NCBI RefSeq assembly: GCF_002157225.2
Contig: NZ_CP020038.1
Coordinates: forward strand, 3,812,501-3,876,500
Length of the DNA: 64,000 nucleotides
Source: Agarilytica rhodophyticola
GTDB lineage: Bacteria > Pseudomonadota > Gammaproteobacteria > Pseudomonadales > Cellvibrionaceae
Direction of reading: 5' to 3'
Shown here piece by piece: positions 27,743-37,787 of the stretch; positions within the stretch are counted from its first letter, which is position 1; each line of letters starts with the position of its first letter. The position numbers and the translations under genes are program-made. The notes under the pieces were generated by a model, which worked only from the letters and a program-made list of their open reading frames with translations, did not search any database and was not told where the DNA came from.

Positions 27743-28324
27743 CTAACGCAACAACTTCATGGCATTATCTGCCATCCCTTCCAGGGCTTTAATATCAAAT
27801 ACGCCTCGACCTAATACACGGATACCCGCACATATCCCCACCATAGTATTTGCAGTGCTAGCGGCATCTACACTTAAGGGTATCTCGTTAAGGGCTTGTC
27901 CTTTAGTGATCATTATTTCAAAAAAAGAAGTAAGCTCCTGAATTGCGTTTTTTACGATTAACGTTGTTTCTTCATCATGAGCATAAAGATCAAGTGAAGT
28001 ATTTATCAAAAAACAACCTTTTTTATCATCGTCTTCTGCAGTCCTGCGCAGTATCCCATCAAGAAATTGTCGAATAGCGGCAAGAGGGCTTTCCATCTCG
28101 GATAACTCTTTGAGCACAGAAACACGCTCTTGCTCATCATACTTATGTAATGACTTAACAAAAAGATTGCGTTTGCCGTTAAAGGCGTTATAAAGACTTC
28201 CGCGACTTAAACCAGTAACAGACAATAACTCAGCCATGGATGATTCAGCGTATCCTTTCTGCCAAAATAGCACCATCGCATTAGAAATTGCTGTCTCTAC
28301 ATCAAATGATTTTTCCCAAGGCAT
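27743..28324 (-). CDS. TetR/AcrR family regulator, paralogue of the one at 7008
   Basis: This 193-residue TetR regulator begins MPWEKSFDVE like the protein at 7008-7592 and keeps the same helix-turn-helix frame (KGYAESSMAELLSVTGLSRG, SLYNAFNGKRNLF) and the KGCFLINTSLD ligand-domain segment. The two are clearly paralogues with diverged recognition helices. The ATG at 28324 has GGAG nine bases upstream; a TTG at 28339 is a less likely start. It has no divergent partner gene: 650 bp of non-coding DNA precede it, so its targets are not evident. Confidence 0.92.
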   Translation of the reverse strand: MPWEKSFDVETAISNAMVLFWQKGYAESSMAELLSVTGLSRGSLYNAFNGKRNLFVKSLHKYDEQERVSVLKELSEMESPLAAIRQFLDGILRRTAEDDDKKGCFLINTSLDLYAHDEETTLIVKNAIQELTSFFEIMITKGQALNEIPLSVDAASTANTMVGICAGIRVLGRGVFDIKALEGMADNAMKLLR

Positions 28325-28973
28325 AGTACGAAACTCCAAATTATTAAATAACTAAATCCATTCTGATTGTAACGTCCCAATTAAACAAGTCCAGCCAAAT
28401 AAGACGCATCGTTAGAACAAATTCACTTTTGCAACTTACTTTCGTAACCTGCATTTTGTAACTTCCTTTTTTATAACAACATGACAAAGTATTTACAGCA
28501 AACGAGGGCTTGGTATCTTAAAGACTCTTATGCGACATACAACTATCGTCATATCGTAAATATCTTTTAAGCTGTTAAATAACTTTTAAAAGATGCAAGT
28601 AAAATGATTCTTAAGTCAGTATGCTTTACAGCCATTTCAATAAGCCACATCAATCTATTAAAGCGATGATTTATTTGACTGCCATCTGTAACTAACCACG
28701 CATAAAGCTGAATAAAAGCGAATATTAGTAAATAGGCATACTTAAATGCAAAAAAATCGTCACGTTCACAAGTAAAGAATCGTAAACTTTTGTAATCAAA
28801 GTGATTTTACTAAATGGATTCTACTTATTTTGACCATTGATAAGATTGTATTAGTTTTTGATTGGATACTTTGTAACAAACTCTATCATTTGCCATCCAC
28901 AACGCAAATAAATATAAAGTAGTTATAAAGTTTAGAATGTAAAGCAGCTGAGAAAGGCAGTTAAAAAACCGTG
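28325..28973. other. AT-rich intergenic region
   Basis: About 650 bp with no credible gene, hairpin or repeat seen on either strand. Confidence 0.55.
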
Positions 28974-30293
28974 TTAATCAAGGCTTGTTGCTAAGCTATC
29001 AGCGGATAGGTTTTTAGGAGCCAAGCCGTTATAGACAAAAATATATTCCATAAGTTCTCTATTCATACCCTCTCTATAAGCATAGGTTTTATCCATGTGA
29101 AAAGATGGCAATAAACGCAGTAATGCTGCACCGGTGATTGCATCATTGCTTTGCGCAGCCAAACTATTTGCAGATGCCACACGTGGTATATTTAAATTCA
29201 TTCTTAATTGGTTGCCATCGATAACTTCAAACTGCCCCGGCTCAGACGGTTTGTGGCGACCAGTGTACATAAAAGACAAAAGAAATGTGTTGTCATGACT
29301 GAGCGAAGCCAGAGCATTATTAAGTTGCATGATCTGCAACGGACTACAACAGTTAAAAGTATCCCAAGCAATAATAACGTCAAATTTACGAGAAATTTCG
29401 TGATTGAGAACAGATAAATTTAGATTCTCTACCCCCTTTTTACGGCTAAGCTCTACCAAAGAAGCGATATCAGCCCGATAGTACGACTTCGCTTTTTGAA
29501 CAATAAGGTCTTCTGAACGATTTTGTGAAGCACCTAAGTCGAGCACTGTTACATTATTATCACTTTGCAACAAGCTCATCACCTCAGCGATAGCAGGCGA
29601 GCTATAAACACTTTTGGTAGAGGTATTTAAGGTTTTTTCTCGAATCACATTGGGCTTTGACTCAGATTTGGTAATTCGATGTTTGGTCTCATCACTTGGC
29701 GCAAAACGGAGAACATGTTCAGTAATACCGGGTATCATTCCCATTTGCCCAACCAAAGTTTCCTGAACAAAATAACCATCCATAGAAGATAGTAATTTGA
29801 CTGTACTATAGTTTGGTAAAGTTTTTTCAATGAGGTCAGTGTCAGACATTTCTAGCAAGTATTTATCTTTCACTAGAAATTTACGGGGCGTGGAAGGTAT
29901 TTTGCTCTCTACATAACGCAGCATATATACCAAAGTATTAGGCTTACAATGAGATTTAAGCTTATCAAATAAAACTTTTATCGCGTCCAAACTTAAAAAA
30001 TTAATAATATCCCAAGCCAAAATTACATCAAATTTATCGTCAGGAGCATAGTCAGCCATATATTTGCTGATATTTATATCAGCGAGATCGGTCTTCATAT
30101 ATATATGATCCCGAATGGCCCCACTGAGGTCTTCCACCTGAATTTTACAGCTTAGTTTTGACAAAAGTTGAAAGCAGCCGCCACTCATCGGACCAAGGTC
30201 TAATACCCTGTTCCGATCAGAAGTTTTAATTTCATTATAAATGGCGGTAAACGCGGGAGAACGATGTATTAGCATAGAGATACAATAAATCAA
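28974..30293 (-). CDS. Tandem methyltransferase-like protein
   Basis: The product of up to 439 residues consists of two copies of a class I SAM-methyltransferase-like fold. The first has RVLDLGPMSGG near 28-38 (motif I) and KFDVILAWDIINFL near 87; the second has VTVLDLGASQ near 250 and KFDVIIAWDTFNCC near 304. Both motif-I glycine loops are atypical (no full GxGxG), and the second is more eroded, so one or both halves may be inactive. There is no signal peptide or membrane segment. It lies 43-60 bp after a bactofilin gene on the same strand, suggesting co-transcription. The start is either TTG 30293 or ATG 30275. The substrate is unknown. Confidence 0.7.
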   Translation of the reverse strand: MIYCISMLIHRSPAFTAIYNEIKTSDRNRVLDLGPMSGGCFQLLSKLSCKIQVEDLSGAIRDHIYMKTDLADINISKYMADYAPDDKFDVILAWDIINFLSLDAIKVLFDKLKSHCKPNTLVYMLRYVESKIPSTPRKFLVKDKYLLEMSDTDLIEKTLPNYSTVKLLSSMDGYFVQETLVGQMGMIPGITEHVLRFAPSDETKHRITKSESKPNVIREKTLNTSTKSVYSSPAIAEVMSLLQSDNNVTVLDLGASQNRSEDLIVQKAKSYYRADIASLVELSRKKGVENLNLSVLNHEISRKFDVIIAWDTFNCCSPLQIMQLNNALASLSHDNTFLLSFMYTGRHKPSEPGQFEVIDGNQLRMNLNIPRVASANSLAAQSNDAITGAALLRLLPSFHMDKTYAYREGMNRELMEYIFVYNGLAPKNLSADSLATSLD

Positions 30294-30335
30294 TCTGCAA
30301 CTTGATGAAGGCTAAATATACAAAGCGCCCTCGAT

Positions 30336-30992
30336 TTAGCTATCGTCGTTTTCCTTGCTGCTAGTATCTTTTGAAATAGTTTCTATTATTGGCGTTGATG
30401 TAGCACCCGAGCTATCCATATCCATATCAATGGAACCACGGAATTTAGCGCCATCTTCTAGGATAACACGCTCAGCCTTGATATTTCCCTGTACTTGGCT
30501 AGAAGCTCTGATAGCGATACGCTCCTCACCAAATAGGTCACCTTCGACCTTACCCTCTACAGCCACTGTTTTAGCATTTACATTAGCGTGCACAACGCCC
30601 TGCTCACCCACGATTAAATTATGTCCTTTTAAGTCGATAGTCCCTTCAACATACCCTTCAATCAACAAGTCTTCCTCACCAACAAGCTCACCTTTAAAAC
30701 GGATTTGCGATCCTATGACTGCGGCTGGTCGTTTGGTCTCTACTTTGGGTTTAATTGAGGTATTAGTATTAACAGCAGTAGGATAAACGGTGGCTTCTTC
30801 TTGTTTTTTTTCAGAGCGATTACTAAGCATTGATGAATCTCCTAAATTGTTCGTTTGGGCTGTTGACTGAAGCGGTTTTTGTTCTTCGGGAACCTTAGGC
30901 TTTGGGGCTGGGGGCGGCTGGCTCTTATTTAATGGTTGGTTTTTATTCTTCTCTTCTGATGAAGAAAATATTTTTGAAAATGTAATATCCAT
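30336..30992 (-). CDS. Bactofilin
   Basis: This 218-residue protein has a long disordered Pro/Gln/Lys-rich N-terminus (about 1-88) and a right-handed beta-helical bactofilin core (about 90-190) built of short hydrophobic repeats (FKGELVGEEDLLIEGYVEG, DLKGHNLIVGEQGVV, VEGKVEGDLFGEERIAI, VQGNIKAERVILEDG). Bactofilins polymerise into cytoskeletal filaments at the membrane and position cell-wall or stalk enzymes. The N-terminal extension is longer than in many short bactofilins. AGG precedes the ATG by nine bases. No peptidase M23 gene, the common partner, is adjacent; the downstream partner is the tandem methyltransferase-like gene. Confidence 0.92.
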   Translation of the reverse strand: MDITFSKIFSSSEEKNKNQPLNKSQPPPAPKPKVPEEQKPLQSTAQTNNLGDSSMLSNRSEKKQEEATVYPTAVNTNTSIKPKVETKRPAAVIGSQIRFKGELVGEEDLLIEGYVEGTIDLKGHNLIVGEQGVVHANVNAKTVAVEGKVEGDLFGEERIAIRASSQVQGNIKAERVILEDGAKFRGSIDMDMDSSGATSTPIIETISKDTSSKENDDS

Positions 30993-31913
30993 TCAATTCA
31001 ACCTGAAAAAGAAATATTGACAAAATAACGCACAAAATACATCGTTGATGAAAGATAATATTTACTGCAAGGCATCCGGGAATATTGTATTCGAACAAAA
31101 ATCACACAACATTCAACATTGTTAGCGCCAAAAGAAAAAGCGCATTTCACAATAGCTACTGATATAAGCTAACAGTTTATCGATATACAGAAAGCGCATG
31201 TAATTAACATATTATTGCTCTACATCATAAGGTGAGTATATGAATAGAAATGCTGCAAATAACTTACATGTTGCACCGAAATATTACCTAAATATTTATC
31301 AATACAGCTAAAATTCAGTTGTTTGAAACTACACCACTATGAGATTTTATTTCCTTAATCTTGCTGTAAGAATATACAAACATTCGCTTATTAAATCTAT
31401 ACTATAGTAACAATGAATTTATATTAAATTTTAAGTTAAAAACCGTATGCACTATCTTTTAGATATTTAGCTAACAAAAAAGCAAGTTTTACGCCAAACT
31501 CCTCTCATAACACCATAAATATTATATTTACTTAAAGGTAAAAATCACTGCTCACTATTGGTGAGTTAAAACGCTTTTGACGTTAAAAAAACACCACAAA
31601 CGCCAGAAAACATACGTTTTTTACATTACTAAATTACTTAATCGAAGCAACTAAATATTAGCCAGCGAAATTAGAAATAACAAAAACATATAGCGTCAAA
31701 AAATAACAAAATATGGCACACAAAAGCTTGATAGCAAATACTTATCGAAGCTATCAAAGCCACCATAGCAGCTAACATTAATCACATTTATTTTAATTAC
31801 TAACGTGTTAAATAGTAATGTTGCTTGGCTAATTAACATTAAAAATCTAAAGCAAGAAAATTTGGGCAAAAAAAACCCGGCTAAAGCCGGGTCTTTTCAA
31901 TATACAATTGATT
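30993..31913. other. Long AT-rich intergenic region
   Basis: About 920 bp without a credible reading frame. Only the terminator at 31868-31891 was recognised; the rest shows no clear repeat or promoter. Confidence 0.55.
31868..31891 (-). terminator. Rho-independent terminator of fibro-slime lipoprotein gene
   Basis: CCCGGC, loop TAAA, GCCGGG forms a G+C-rich stem followed on the minus strand by an eight-base T-run, 22 bp after the stop codon. Confidence 0.9.
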
Positions 31914-34900
31914 TTATTCTTCCTCGATACACTCAAGGTCAATACTTGTTTGGAACTTAAAGTTAGAAATTGTTGTGTGACGCTCTGCAAAGAACAAATC
32001 AAAGTTATAGCTGTTTCCAGGCTCTATACCTAATTCATCTGCAATATCATCAAGAGCAATTTCTTTAACAATAATTGAGTGCACTCCGCCTATATCAATG
32101 GCTAGTTTGCCGTTGATGAAGACAAAGAGATCGTCGTCACCGGCAAACAAGAAACGCTCGCCACCTTGATAATCAAATGTCATATGAGCTTCAAGCGTGA
32201 AGTGGAAGTTGTTATCACGACCTTCATTACCCCAGCCCATGTCATTAATTGGGAAGAAGTCGAAGTTACGATACTCCCAGGTTGTTGCATCAACACGCGT
32301 CATTTCAAACTGCATTGGGATGCGGATATTGACATCTTCAACATCACGGTACCATTGATCAAAGTACTCTCGGCCATTGGTTGTGTGGGTAACACCACCG
32401 TCATTGGCGTATACAGGTAAACCGTCGCTACCTAAGTCTTTAGCAACAATACCCTCTTCCGCACCAATACGGTATTGGAAGTCAGGATGAGAGTCGCTGA
32501 AGTCGCGAATAATAGTTGGGAAGATACGGCGACTATTATTGCTGTTATCACATGCAACTGGTGGCTCAGATACCTGCACTACTACAGTGTCAACAGGGCT
32601 ATCGAGATTACCGTCGTTGACAACCAATTCAACAATATAAGTACCGGCTTGATTCGGTGTAAACTCGGGCGTAATCGCAGTGTCGTCACTAAAGCTTACA
32701 TTAGCACCATTAGGAACACTTCCGAATGTCCAACGGTAAGTCAGATCATCGCCATCTGGATCACGGCTACCAGAACCATCAAGTGTTACCACTTCTGAAG
32801 TGTTAGAGGTAGTGTCATCTCCAGCATCAGCAATCGGTGCTGTGTTAATAGTGTCGATAATCATGGTATCGGGATCACTATCCACATCGCCATCATTAAC
32901 AATCAGTTGAATGGTGTACTTACCTTTAGCAACAATCTCAACACGTGGTCGAACCGTATCAGCTCTTCTTAATACAACGCCGTCGGCTGTCGACGCATCT
33001 ACTACAGTCCACTGATAAGATAGAGTATCACCATCAGCATCCGTACTTGCTGACCCGTTAAGTCTCAGAGTTCCGCCAACAAAGCTTTCCTCATCGTCTC
33101 CAGCGTTTGCTATAGGCTTGCTATTTAACACATTGATAGTGACAGTATCAGGAGCACTATCGATGCTGCCATCGTTAACGGTAAGGCTTAGCGTGTAAGT
33201 ACCTTTCTTAGTAACCGTTATTACAGGTGACACCGTATCTTCTAGTGTCAAACTAATACCACCAGCAGGATTTGCTGAAGCAACAGACCAGCTATAACTA
33301 AGTACGTCACCATCCGGGTCAGAGCTGCGGCTTCCGTCAAGCACAACAATGTTGCCAGCAGTAGTTTCCGCGTCATCACCAGCATTAGCCACAGGTCTTC
33401 TATTCACTGGTGTAGGCGTTGGTGTAGGCGTCAATGTTGGCGTAGCCGTCGGTGTCGCAGTTGGCGTGGCCGTTGGTGTTGGCGTACTGGTTGGTGTCGC
33501 TGTTGGCACTGGTGTGCTCGTAGGCGCTGGCGTCACGGTCGGTACAGGAGTAGTAGTTGGTACCGGCGTTGCTGTTGGCGCAGGTGTAACTGTAGGCACA
33601 GGGGTAGAAGTTGGCGCAGGCGTTACAGTTGGAACCGGCGTAATCGTCGGAACAGGCGTCACAGTTGGAACAGGCGTAATCGTCGGCACAGGTGTTACAG
33701 TTGGAACAGGCGTCGATGTAGGCACAGGAATAATCGTTGGCACTGGCGTTACCGTAGGCATAGGTGTCAACGTTGGCACTGGCGTAACGGTAGGCACAGG
33801 GGTAACAGTCGGCGTTGGAACTACCGAAGGATCGTCACATACTATGCGCGCACTGTCTAAATTATCTACGAAATCAGAGTTGTAAGGTTCATAAGGGAAA
33901 TTAGCATTAACATGAGGTTGTGCAATTGAAATGCTACTAAATACTGTATCACTAGATGCACGAGTCACAGGCAACATTTCATTGTTGTCTAGCACCCAAA
34001 GACCATACTGACTATTGATATTGTCGGTATTACTATTCTCAGCGCAAAATGCACTGATGTTATTGTTATCCAAAGTTGAGCACTGAGACCAACTCATAAG
34101 ATATCGGCCAGAGCCATCACGGTAACCTTCAAGCTCACTGTACCAGCCGCCGATAGAAACCTGATTAGGATAAAGATTCAATGAGCGATCAACAATTGCT
34201 TCAGGGGCAATATTACCAAAGATAATGCTGTCGTCGGCGTCTTGGGGAGATTGCAACTCAACAGGAGTACCACCTAAGAATTGATTGTATTCGTGCTGCA
34301 AGATGGCAACTAGCTTACCATTTTCGGCCTGCTTAATTTTACTGATACCAACAAAAGCCTCGTCTGAACCACCTACAGTAACGGTTTTGTATAGTTGCTC
34401 TAATTTTGTGCCGTCAGCGGTAATACGAAGAATTGTATAGTGGTTATTAGCAACGACTGGCCCCACTGGAGTATCGATAGCCAACTGACATACAGTGTTA
34501 GTAGACCACTCGTCAGGCTTATTAAGACCTGCTGGCTGAGAACTACCAAATATTTCTTTGAAGTTGCTTTGAGCCGAGAAAGATTTTTGGATATCGCTTG
34601 ATGCACACTGCTTAACCAAGTCGTAGCTGCGCGACCAACGTATAAAAGCGATACGCCCATCGTTCATCGTAATAGGTTTAACATCGTGATTACTGCCATA
34701 TGTCAATTGCAGAATATCTTCACCACGTAACGTCATAGAGTGCAGTAGTGAAGGTCTCTCATTGGCTGTGACTTTATGGCAATTCTCGCCGTCAGCTTCA
34801 TCGACAATATTATCGACCGGACTATTAGGATTACCCGCGGCACGATCAGAAGAAAATACAACAGTCCCCTCAAGAGTGAAGGTAGGGTTAGTGTCTTGGC

Positions 34901-35417
34901 CGGCATTAGCAATGGCATCATCTTCAATAATACGGCGAATCGCATTGGTTTCAAAATCCAATACGTAAATATTCCAAGTGGAATCTGTGGGATGATTGTC
35001 CGGGCCGTGAGCAGCAAAAATTAACTCTGAACCATCCACTGAGGTGTTAAGGTCTTTGACATCAAAATCAGCGCTACCGAAATACTCTCTCAACAAAGTA
35101 TCCACTCGAACAGCATCGATATCTAAGCTATTTTGTATGACCAATTGTGGCTGGGATTGAGGTCTGAACTCGTAAGGAGAGATAACATCCAGAGGCGCTC
35201 GACTCTCACTCAACAAAGTTTTTGTATACTTCTCGACATTTGCTTGAGTCTCTGTACTCGCGCTTCGCTGAACGAAAGCAAAAGTCGTCTTATTGGACAA
35301 GTTCAGCTCTTCTCTAACACCACTACCACCGGATTCACCACCGCCACAGGCAACAAGGGTCATTGGCACAACAACAGGTGCAACGATGGATTTAATATAA
35401 TTTGACAATTTGAGCAT
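31914..35417 (-). CDS. Surface lipoprotein with PKD domains and C-terminal fibro-slime domain
   Basis: The 1167-residue product has a lipobox LVAC (C24) followed by GGGESGGSG, so it is probably an outer-membrane lipoprotein. Residues about 60-520 resemble a TolB-like beta-propeller (repeats such as SELIFAAHGPD, GTVVFSSDRAAG, GRIAFIRWSR). A Thr-Pro-Val repeat linker fills about 525-673. Three PKD-like domains follow (each with ANAGDD or ADAGDD, then LDGS/LNGS, D-x-DGD and a closing V-NDG strand; about 675-945). The C-terminal 200 residues are a fibro-slime domain with the hallmark GDDDLFVFINGKLAIDIGGVH near 1090. Fibro-slime/PA14-like domains mediate carbohydrate binding or adhesion. A role in surface attachment or matrix binding is likely; no catalytic site is seen. 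Confidence 0.85.
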   Translation of the reverse strand: MLKLSNYIKSIVAPVVVPMTLVACGGGESGGSGVREELNLSNKTTFAFVQRSASTETQANVEKYTKTLLSESRAPLDVISPYEFRPQSQPQLVIQNSLDIDAVRVDTLLREYFGSADFDVKDLNTSVDGSELIFAAHGPDNHPTDSTWNIYVLDFETNAIRRIIEDDAIANAGQDTNPTFTLEGTVVFSSDRAAGNPNSPVDNIVDEADGENCHKVTANERPSLLHSMTLRGEDILQLTYGSNHDVKPITMNDGRIAFIRWSRSYDLVKQCASSDIQKSFSAQSNFKEIFGSSQPAGLNKPDEWSTNTVCQLAIDTPVGPVVANNHYTILRITADGTKLEQLYKTVTVGGSDEAFVGISKIKQAENGKLVAILQHEYNQFLGGTPVELQSPQDADDSIIFGNIAPEAIVDRSLNLYPNQVSIGGWYSELEGYRDGSGRYLMSWSQCSTLDNNNISAFCAENSNTDNINSQYGLWVLDNNEMLPVTRASSDTVFSSISIAQPHVNANFPYEPYNSDFVDNLDSARIVCDDPSVVPTPTVTPVPTVTPVPTLTPMPTVTPVPTIIPVPTSTPVPTVTPVPTITPVPTVTPVPTITPVPTVTPAPTSTPVPTVTPAPTATPVPTTTPVPTVTPAPTSTPVPTATPTSTPTPTATPTATPTATPTLTPTPTPTPVNRRPVANAGDDAETTAGNIVVLDGSRSSDPDGDVLSYSWSVASANPAGGISLTLEDTVSPVITVTKKGTYTLSLTVNDGSIDSAPDTVTINVLNSKPIANAGDDEESFVGGTLRLNGSASTDADGDTLSYQWTVVDASTADGVVLRRADTVRPRVEIVAKGKYTIQLIVNDGDVDSDPDTMIIDTINTAPIADAGDDTTSNTSEVVTLDGSGSRDPDGDDLTYRWTFGSVPNGANVSFSDDTAITPEFTPNQAGTYIVELVVNDGNLDSPVDTVVVQVSEPPVACDNSNNSRRIFPTIIRDFSDSHPDFQYRIGAEEGIVAKDLGSDGLPVYANDGGVTHTTNGREYFDQWYRDVEDVNIRIPMQFEMTRVDATTWEYRNFDFFPINDMGWGNEGRDNNFHFTLEAHMTFDYQGGERFLFAGDDDLFVFINGKLAIDIGGVHSIIVKEIALDDIADELGIEPGNSYNFDLFFAERHTTISNFKFQTSIDLECIEEE
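33395..33843 (-). repeat. Coding repeat for Thr-Pro-Val linker
   Basis: A tract of about 450 bp encodes imperfect repeats of TPVPTV or TPVPTI, ending in TPTATPTATPTP units. Its plus-strand frame reads as Gly-Val-Thr repeats and is a shadow. Such tracts change length easily by recombination. Confidence 0.85.
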
Positions 35418-36479
35418 AATTCACACCGCTAATGGGATTAGCTAATACTTTTAATTAATGACCGTTATTATCTCCTAATACCAAAGTACTAGTGGGGAAT
35501 TTGTTCGCAAAGATTCTAAAATCGGGGAGTTTTTATCGAAAAATGTGAAGTAGCGCAAAGTTTTTAAAAAAAAATAATCTTAAAACGCGCACGAGGATTA
35601 TCCGCCAAGCTGGCACATAAAAGTATCGAATGGTTCACAATTCCATCAAATCGCTGATGAAGCTAACATTGCTTTCAAATAGTTGTTCTAACCTACTGAA
35701 AAATAACAACTTTATTTGAGGGTAAAAACGCAAATCGACCACAAAAAGTCGCTATCACACTTTAATATGTCACAAAAAATAACAGTTAGTCATAAATATG
35801 TAGAAAAACCCCAATCTCAAATATAGAATTAATCGTTTTCTAATACTTCTAATACCTTTTTATGGCACAAAAAGTAATTTTTATAGCTAATTGGCACTAA
35901 TTACTGCGTATGACTACTTTCATGTGGGCAGCTATTATCGCTTTATAGAGAGAATAAAAGTGTCGAATGCGTCATAAGATAGTAGATACACTTAACTTTA
36001 TCTCAAAAAAAAATTAAATTATGGCCATAACCTTTTGTTTATAAAAAGAAAAATTAAAAATTAGATAATAAAAAAACTTCATGGGTGGTTATTGGTAACA
36101 AGTGACACAAAATATATTATGCAGATGACATCTCCTTGCCCGAGCAAATAGCAGCGCTAATGAGGTCTTTGCAAAGTCCTTCTTCTATATATAGAGGTAA
36201 TCAAGATAAAACTCACACATATGTGCTGTTGGCAAGAGGCTGACTAAACACCCTCACCGTATAGTGGGGTAATTTCATGTTTTTAGCGACAACACAAAGC
36301 AATAAAAAGCATTAAAATACTCTCTTAACTATTTGATTTTTATAATTTTTATTAAAAAACTGACGCTCTAAGCAAACTTTGTTGTCCATAAGCCCCTGTG
36401 ACACTCAAATAGTTATTCGTTTCATGAGATGATAAAAACACTAGAGTGATGGAATCCGACTGCCGGATACGAGGTAAGA
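35418..36479. other. Long intergenic region between divergent operons
   Basis: About 1060 bp, very AT-rich, separating the fibro-slime lipoprotein gene from pqiABC. No reading frame, RNA gene or strong hairpin was recognised; both promoters must lie in it. Confidence 0.55.
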
Positions 36480-37787
36480 TTGAGCAAGCCAGCATCAGAC
36501 ATCTTTCAAGCAAAAGCAACGCGGCATAAAGCCTGTGAAGATTGCGGTTATATCCATCACTTGCCTAAACTGTCTGCAGGGGAGCAACTGAATTGCTTTC
36601 GCTGTGGTTCATGTTTACTTAAAGAAAGGAAGGATTGGTCAAGACGATCGCTAGCATTATCTCTTACCGGATTGATCCTATTTGGCATTGCCAATGTTTT
36701 TCCTTTTATAGGCCTTGAGGCAGCGGGGCTCCATACTGATAGTAATTTAATCTCAAGTGTCTATGCCCTACTTCAGCGGGAACGTTGGGTGTTAGCTTCG
36801 ATGATCTTTCTATTTATCTTCCTCATCCCTTTTGTTGAGTTATGCTGCTTGGTATATTTGGCCATCTCCTATGCATTAGGCTCGCGAGTTAAGCATTATC
36901 GGGCACGTGGAATCCCTCAAATTATGCGCACAGTGATCATGATTCACCCGTGGTCAATGTTGGAAATTTTCCTTTTAGGGGTGTTAGTCACCAGTATCAA
37001 ATTAGGCGATATTGCTGCTTTGGTTCCAGGTATTGGCAGTGTTGCCTTCGTGCTATTGGTGTTGGTTTTAGTAGCGCTTCATATGCAACTGAACCCTGAG
37101 CATATTTGGCACAGGTGGAACCCAAATAACCTGTACCTACATCGTGACCAAAAGGCCGAAAAAGTAGCTGAGCATATAAAGACCAACGAGTTTATATCAT
37201 GTCACTGCTGTGAGGCCCTTATTTCCGAACCTCTTGCGCGGCATATAGATAAATGTCCACGCTGCCACTGTAAAATTCACTTTCGCATTCCAGGTAGCAT
37301 AGAGAAATCTTTTGCCCTACTTTTGGCCGCTATTATTCTCTATTTGCCGGCCAACCTCCTTCCTATTATGGAAACAACCCAACTGGGCAGAACCCAAGCC
37401 GACACCATCATGTCTGGTGTGATTCATCTTATCCACCTGGGAAGCTGGCCCATTGCCCTGATTATTTTTATCGCAAGTGTTTTTGTGCCAATAGCGAAAA
37501 TCGTCACTATGGGATACCTGTTGTATTCGGCAAAGTATGGTGGCAGCTATAAAATTAAAAATAGTACTAAGATGTACCGTATTACTGAATTTATTGGTCG
37601 CTGGTCTATGATCGATGTGTTCGTCGTCTGCCTTTTAGTTGCCCTAGTTCAATTTGGTTTACTGGCCAATATTGAACCCAGTGGCGCAACTCTGGCATTC
37701 GCATCTGTTGTGGTTTTGACCATGCTAGCGGCCGAAATTTTTGATCAACGATTGCTATGGGATAAGCATAATGAGTCAGCACAATGA
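36480..37787 (+). CDS. pqiA: Paraquat-inducible protein A (PqiA)
   Basis: This 435-residue inner-membrane protein contains two PqiA domains, each headed by a cysteine pair cluster (C19, C22, C39, C42 in the first; CHCC at 241-244 and CPRCHC in the second) that likely binds zinc or a related metal, and each with four transmembrane helices. PqiA works with the MCE protein PqiB and lipoprotein PqiC in lipid transport between the inner and outer membranes. The start is TTG at 36480, decided by GAGG five bases upstream and by the absence of an in-frame ATG before the first cysteine motif. The stop overlaps the pqiB start by 17 bp. Confidence 0.93.
   Translation: MSKPASDIFQAKATRHKACEDCGYIHHLPKLSAGEQLNCFRCGSCLLKERKDWSRRSLALSLTGLILFGIANVFPFIGLEAAGLHTDSNLISSVYALLQRERWVLASMIFLFIFLIPFVELCCLVYLAISYALGSRVKHYRARGIPQIMRTVIMIHPWSMLEIFLLGVLVTSIKLGDIAALVPGIGSVAFVLLVLVLVALHMQLNPEHIWHRWNPNNLYLHRDQKAEKVAEHIKTNEFISCHCCEALISEPLARHIDKCPRCHCKIHFRIPGSIEKSFALLLAAIILYLPANLLPIMETTQLGRTQADTIMSGVIHLIHLGSWPIALIIFIASVFVPIAKIVTMGYLLYSAKYGGSYKIKNSTKMYRITEFIGRWSMIDVFVVCLLVALVQFGLLANIEPSGATLAFASVVVLTMLAAEIFDQRLLWDKHNESAQ

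Noticed and set aside
33349-33885. Plus-strand frame of Gly-Val-Thr repeats
   Set aside because: It is the reverse frame of the Thr-Pro-Val linker of the fibro-slime lipoprotein; repeat DNA stays open in several frames.
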